Source: Edolisoma coerulescens (taxonomy: Eukaryota > Chordata > Aves > Passeriformes > Campephagidae). Taken from it: a stretch of 64,000 nucleotides of DNA. The notes beneath the pieces are model-generated. The model was not told the DNA's origin, made no database searches, and saw only the letters and a list, made by a program, of their open reading frames with translations. The position numbers and the translations under genes were made by a program. Location of the stretch: the NCBI GenBank assembly GCA_013397115.1, contig VWZW01001228.1, forward strand, positions 701,966 to 765,965, written 5' to 3'. Shown here one piece after another: positions 60,177 to 64,000 of this stretch (the first letter of the stretch is position 1; each line of letters begins with the position of its first letter).

Positions 60177-61151
60177 GTAGAGAGATGCTTGCTGTGTCTA
60201 ATGATTTCCACATCATCTGCAGCTATTCTTCGATACCTGAGCTTATTTTTCAGGCTAATCCTGCTGCATTCTGTCAAGGTAACTTTAAAACAGAATAGTT
60301 ACTTGTAGCAGAGCTCCTTTCGCTGAATAAGGGAGGTGAATCAAGTGCTTTTTTTCCTTATTCTCACTGAGAAATGAGATGACTAACATCTGCTACCTGA
60401 AACAAGCAGTCTTGTTAATTCTGTCAGTCTGATGTTTCCCTTGAAAACCTCACTAGAGAGGAGAGCCTTCATCCTGGGGACCAGTCTGCTATTGTTGCTT
60501 TCTACTTTGATGAGTGTGTGCCAGCTGCTGCTTGAGGAGATGAGCAACTTTTCCCTTCCAGAGTGGGGACTTTGTTTGAGGGTACAAGTCAGAGTTAACT
60601 CTTATTTCCTTCCTCTTACAGAGGGGGCAGGAAGAGAAGGTTCGGGATTAACTGCACCGATGTTGCGTCTGAAGGATGTCCCTTTAGGTAAAGAAATTAA
60701 ATTCGGCTCAGTTGATTTGGTCTGAGGCTCTTTCCTTTAACATGTAAGAGGATTATGCACTGAGGCCAAGGCTTGCTGACCTCAGGTCCCCTTTCGTGCA
60801 CTTGTGTGGATGAAAAGTGACACACAGGTGCTCCATCACTCATTATCCATACTTGTGGGACATCCTCTCCATTCCGGTTGCCTGCACTTCCTACTGGGAG
60901 CAGGGACACAGGGTAGAGTATGGGAGAGATCCTCTTTCAGTACCTGAGCCTCACTTGCTGCCTGAAGGAGCTCCTCCTTAAGATTCAAGTTTTCATGTGC
61001 TGCTTTTTCCTACTCCCACTACTTCCAGACAGAGTGGACAAATTTTCCCTCTCCTGCATCTTTGGCCTTGCTGCATCCATGGTGTGAGGTCATCTAGGAA
61101 AACAAAAATTTTGCCTGTGGAAGTATGGAGAGTTTTCTGGCTGTCTTGCAG

Positions 61152-61320
61152 ACACCCGTGTTTTTCCCCCAGTTACTCCTCAGTGACTGTTCGAACGCGT
61201 TAGTGGGGCTGAGGAGGCCTGTCCTCACTGCTGCCCTGAAGCTACTTGGAGATTGCCAGTGTGACAAGGCTGTCATCAACCTGCCCCCTGTGTGTGGCTG
61301 TGAGTGTGACCAGCATGTTC
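61152..61320 (+). pseudogene. OVCH1: OVCH1 remnant: start of trypsin domain 2
   Basis: The acceptor TGGCTGTCTTGCAG ends at 61151. One frame gives ERVSGAEEACPHCCP, equivalent to R|IVGG-EEA-x-P-H. The next frame gives LKLLGDCQCDKAVIN, equivalent to L-x-x-L-G-D-x-Q-C-G-G-A-x-I-N. The frames are offset as if about 10 bp (the P-W-Q-V-S part) were deleted. The CGG motif reads CDK. The TAAHC region after AVIN is unrecognisable, so the catalytic His is lost. A TGA lies upstream of ERVSG in that frame. Confidence 0.8.
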
Positions 61321-62427
61321 CCAGGCCTCCTCAGCTCCTCTCCCCACGCTGTGCTCTCCCCTGCTCCTCCAGGCTGGGGGCAAAACTGTAAGTTATATTC
61401 ACACTGTTTTGTCCTCTGCAAAACCTTTCTTCTGCCCTTCCTCCATGAGCACTGATTTTTGAGATGGGGACAGTTTGCTCTTCCTTGTAGGAGATCCATT
61501 AAAGTTAATTGGACTATCTGCTATCAGAGCCAGACGTGATGCAACACGGTTGTCACAGGGAGAAGCTCTTGCTCAGCAGTCCTGGGAATAAGTGACTAAT
61601 TAGAGAAAAGCCAGAAGGAATGTGTGATTGCTGAATTAGGAAGCTCTATGGCTGACTCTAAGTAGCTGCAATATGTTTGCTTTCATCATACAGGTCCAAT
61701 AAACCTTTGCACTGGACTGTGACAGCAGGATACCATCGTAGAGCTCTAAAAGAGTCAACAGAACAGGTAAAACCCAAGCAATACCATTAAAAATGCTGAC
61801 TCTGGTGTATTTGACCCTGTAATATTTCTCAAAACAGATCTGTATGTACACATAAAAGTGTTGGCAGCAAGGCAAAATGACTGATAAGTAGCACAGGTTG
61901 AAGAGTGAGAAATGAAATCCGGTAACTCTGGTTTCATTCAGCTAACTTGCAGTGTAAGGAAGTATGTTTTATATCTGGTTCTTACTACTGGCAGTAAAAA
62001 GTCTTAAAATCTAATAGACATGACTGTGTATCCTCAACATCTTACTCCCTCAGTGCCAAGCAATATATCTGTCTATAAAAACCTTGCGGACTCTTTCTTG
62101 CTAATGGGGCAGAGGTAGAAATACATGTGGGAAAGAAGCTCAAGTGACTCGCACTAGGCTTCTGCAAAACCTTAGTGGCTTGTATTTGCACAGTGAAGCC
62201 TTCTCTTTAGTCTCAGGAGGTCCACGTAATCTGTCCCAGTAGTCTTCTCAACTGAGTGGAGAGGTAGGGAATTTGTTTTTCAAAGTCCTTGCACCTTTTT
62301 TAATTTCTTTTCATGACCTCTTTTGAGGTTGGTCATAATTTGTGGGATTGTTTTCCCCTCTTCCTTTACAAGTATCCTTTCAGGCTGCACTTAAAAGGCA
62401 GCTTGCTCCTCTCTGCCCCAGTCACAG

Positions 62428-62540
62428 CTGAGACAGGTGAAGACCATTGTGGTGCATCCCCAGTTCAGCATGCTGAGCTATGACTTCAATGTTTCCCCGA
62501 TGCTGCTGAAATTACATTTCTGTCAGAAGTACTTTCTTCC
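62428..62540 (+). pseudogene. OVCH1: OVCH1 remnant: trypsin domain 2, catalytic Asp block
   Basis: The acceptor CTCTGCCCCAGTCACAG ends at 62427. The reading LRQVKTIVVHPQFSMLSYD, then FNVSPMLLKL, aligns without gaps to the ovochymase 1 second protease I-V-H-x-x-F ... L-S-Y-D-S-D-I-A-L. The catalytic Asp is Asn (AAT, 62488-62490), and the following I-A-L is V-S-P. Beyond about 62530 the expected V-R-P-V-C-L-P segment is not recognisable. Confidence 0.85.
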
Positions 62541-63219
62541 TCTGCCCAGACCTAACCTCAGATTTATTCCCAACCAGATGGGAGCCAAGCTAGGCAGTTG
62601 CAGCAGACATGAGCACCTGTACTTGAGAATGAAGTCTGTGAGATAAATTAATACTTCAGTTACCCTGGAGGGATCACTGCCAGGATGCTTTGTGCTGGCT
62701 TTGCTTCTGTGGGAGGCCAGGACTCTTGTCAGGTGAAGTAAAATTAGAGGTGGGCGCTCTTGAAAGTGTCTGAGTATGGACAGATGTCTATGGGCCACTA
62801 AGGGAAAGGGACTGGAAAGGACTTGCACTTCCCAAGGCCCTTCTATGATCCCAGTGAAACACTTCCCATTGCAGCTTACTTGGAACTCTTTTTCACAGTA
62901 CTCTTTTGTCAAGATAAACTGTGACTTGTATTGTTTTCATAAAATTCTTGTATTCAGAGCACTGTTGAAGAACTGATTAATCTCCCCAAAATCACAAGGC
63001 AAGAGGGTAAGAGCAGCTGAGTAAATAAAAGGCAAAGCAATTCTGACTGAGGCTTTGTCAAGCTAAAATGCGAGTTCTGCTCAGTACTGCAATCTCATGG
63101 TAGGCTAATAAATTATGTGTAATATTAAAGAGCACACTTTAATCATGTTTTGTCTGCAGCCTGTGCTCAGTCCTCACTCACTGAAAACCCAGCATTTAAA
63201 TCAGTCTCTTCATTGCAGG

Positions 63220-63504
63220 CTGCTGCTGAGTCACACCACTAGCTCTGTTCCCAGCTCCTGCAGGAGGGCTTTTCTGGGCAAATCTGATTCCAGAAGTTCT
63301 CTCCTGGCCTGTAGCAGTGCAGAGGCCAAGCGAGATCACTGTGAGTCCTCTCTCTTGGTTGCTAGGATGGTTCTGGTGGCCCTTTGGTTTGCAATGTGGG
63401 AAATGGACCATTTACACTTTACAGCATTGTCAGATGCCCAAAGAAACCAGGCATCTATTCAAGGGTGAGGATTTTCCTGGACTGGATGGGACTGCTAAAG
63501 AAAC
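63220..63504 (+). pseudogene. OVCH1: OVCH1 remnant: trypsin domain 2, active-site Ser block to domain end
   Basis: It begins after a possible acceptor TCTTCATTGCAG (ending about 63219). Near the 3' end it reads C, stop TAG (63363-63365), then DGSGGPLVCNVGNGPF, TLYSIVRCPKKPG and IYSRVRIFLDW. It ends at a perfect donor GTAAGT (63505). The expected C-Q-G-D-S-G-G is C-stop-D-G-S-G-G: Gln became a stop, Gly-Asp is altered, and the catalytic Ser (TCT, 63372-63374) remains. About six residues around S-W-G-A-G-C are missing. The part before 63350 is only vaguely similar. Confidence 0.9.
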
Positions 63505-64000
63505 GTAAGTTGTGTTTGTCTGAGATGAGTCCTGATTATAATGCCTGTGTATGAAATATCCCAAGTGCCTTGGAGTTTTGTCTGGTAGACTTTTTAAGGC
63601 AACTTAACACGAAGGGGGAAAAAAAAAAATCCAGGTGATTTCCTCCAGCAAGTTTCTACTTCCTCCTTTTCCTCATACCTTCCCCCTAAACAAAGCTTAC
63701 TGGAAATTAGAAAGGGAGTTTCAGAAGCTAAGACTTGTGTTCTACACTTCTGACTCTCAAACTGAATATAATCTTTGGACAGATACTTTTCTCAGTAAAA
63801 AGCAGCTGCTTGTGAAAATGCCTACCAGCCCCATGCTTTGATGGGCAGGAGAGTTTGGGAAAATGCTCTAAACTGAACTTGTGCATTTATGTATCTAGAT
63901 ATAATTAGCACCACATTCAGAAGTCTGCAGGATAAATTTTGCCAGAGAAAGAGTAGTATATGTTAGTGAATAAGCACTGATTGCATGAAAGTGATGGCAT
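63505..64000 (+). other. Sequence after the last OVCH1 remnant
   Basis: It starts with the donor of the preceding exon and is presumably intronic. Nothing is recognised. Further CUB exons of OVCH1 would be expected beyond the window. Confidence 0.6.

Larger units (their letters stand above)
48411..63504 (+). pseudogene. OVCH1: OVCH1 (ovochymase 1) unitary pseudogene, partial
   Basis: Ovochymases are secreted proteins combining trypsin-type peptidase S1 domains with CUB domains. Exon-sized blocks on the + strand follow the family order. First comes the activation peptide and domain 1 start (48411), then domain 1 CLP/SGWGK (51667), domain 1 LQEVELPL (52065) and domain 1 GDSGGP (53155). CUB pieces follow (56069?, 58257, 60046). 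Domain 2 blocks come last: N-terminus (61152), IVVHPQF (62428) and GSGGP (63220-63504). Several blocks keep GT or AG borders. Lesions are spread over all the protease blocks: catalytic Ser to Pro, Asp to Asn, loss of the IVGG N-terminus, in-frame stops at 52125, 53210 and 63363, and multiple frameshifts. In human the gene lies directly downstream of TMTC1 on the same strand, so this is the orthologous locus rather than a retrocopy. It may continue beyond the window. Confidence 0.85.

Noticed and set aside
1..64000. Prokaryotic systems, CRISPR arrays, tRNA or rRNA genes
   Set aside because: Exon-intron structure, CR1 elements and an LTR show a vertebrate genome. No regular spacer repeats or tRNA-like cloverleaf sequences were found by reading.

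Overview
The window is vertebrate nuclear DNA, most likely from a bird. It has short exons with GT-AG borders inside long AT-rich introns, CR1 LINE tails ending in degenerate ATTCTATGA-like repeats, and a solo LTR of a type I associate with neoavian and especially passerine genomes. It contains no prokaryotic genes, CRISPR arrays or tRNAs. Almost every open reading frame outside the exons listed here is a chance ORF.

Left part (1-42500): the 3' half of TMTC1 on the + strand. Ten coding exons between 6411 and 39825 splice in phase into a 409-residue C-terminal fragment of about eleven TPR repeats, ending in a stop at 39823-39825. The N-terminal membrane-embedded mannosyltransferase part lies upstream of the window. 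A 3' UTR of about 2.7 kb follows, with a good poly(A) signal at 42482-42487. The introns hold CR1 fragments, ancient SINE-like pieces, microsatellites and one imperfect 92-bp duplication.

Right part (about 48400-63504): a chain of exon-sized similarity blocks on the same strand, in the order activation peptide, trypsin domain 1, CUB domain(s), trypsin domain 2. These are remains of OVCH1 (ovochymase 1), the gene that lies just downstream of TMTC1 in human. Both protease domains carry several independent lesions: a catalytic Ser to Pro change, a catalytic Asp to Asn change, a lost activation N-terminus, at least two in-frame stops and several frameshifts. One CUB exon is still fully open. I read this as a unitary pseudogene in a syntenically conserved position, which is the most interesting content of the window. 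A 598-bp solo LTR with a perfect 5-bp target-site duplication (57197-57794) sits between two CUB-exon remnants.

The two loci do not appear to cooperate. TMTC1 encodes an ER protein and looks intact. OVCH1 would encode a secreted multi-domain protease and looks dead.
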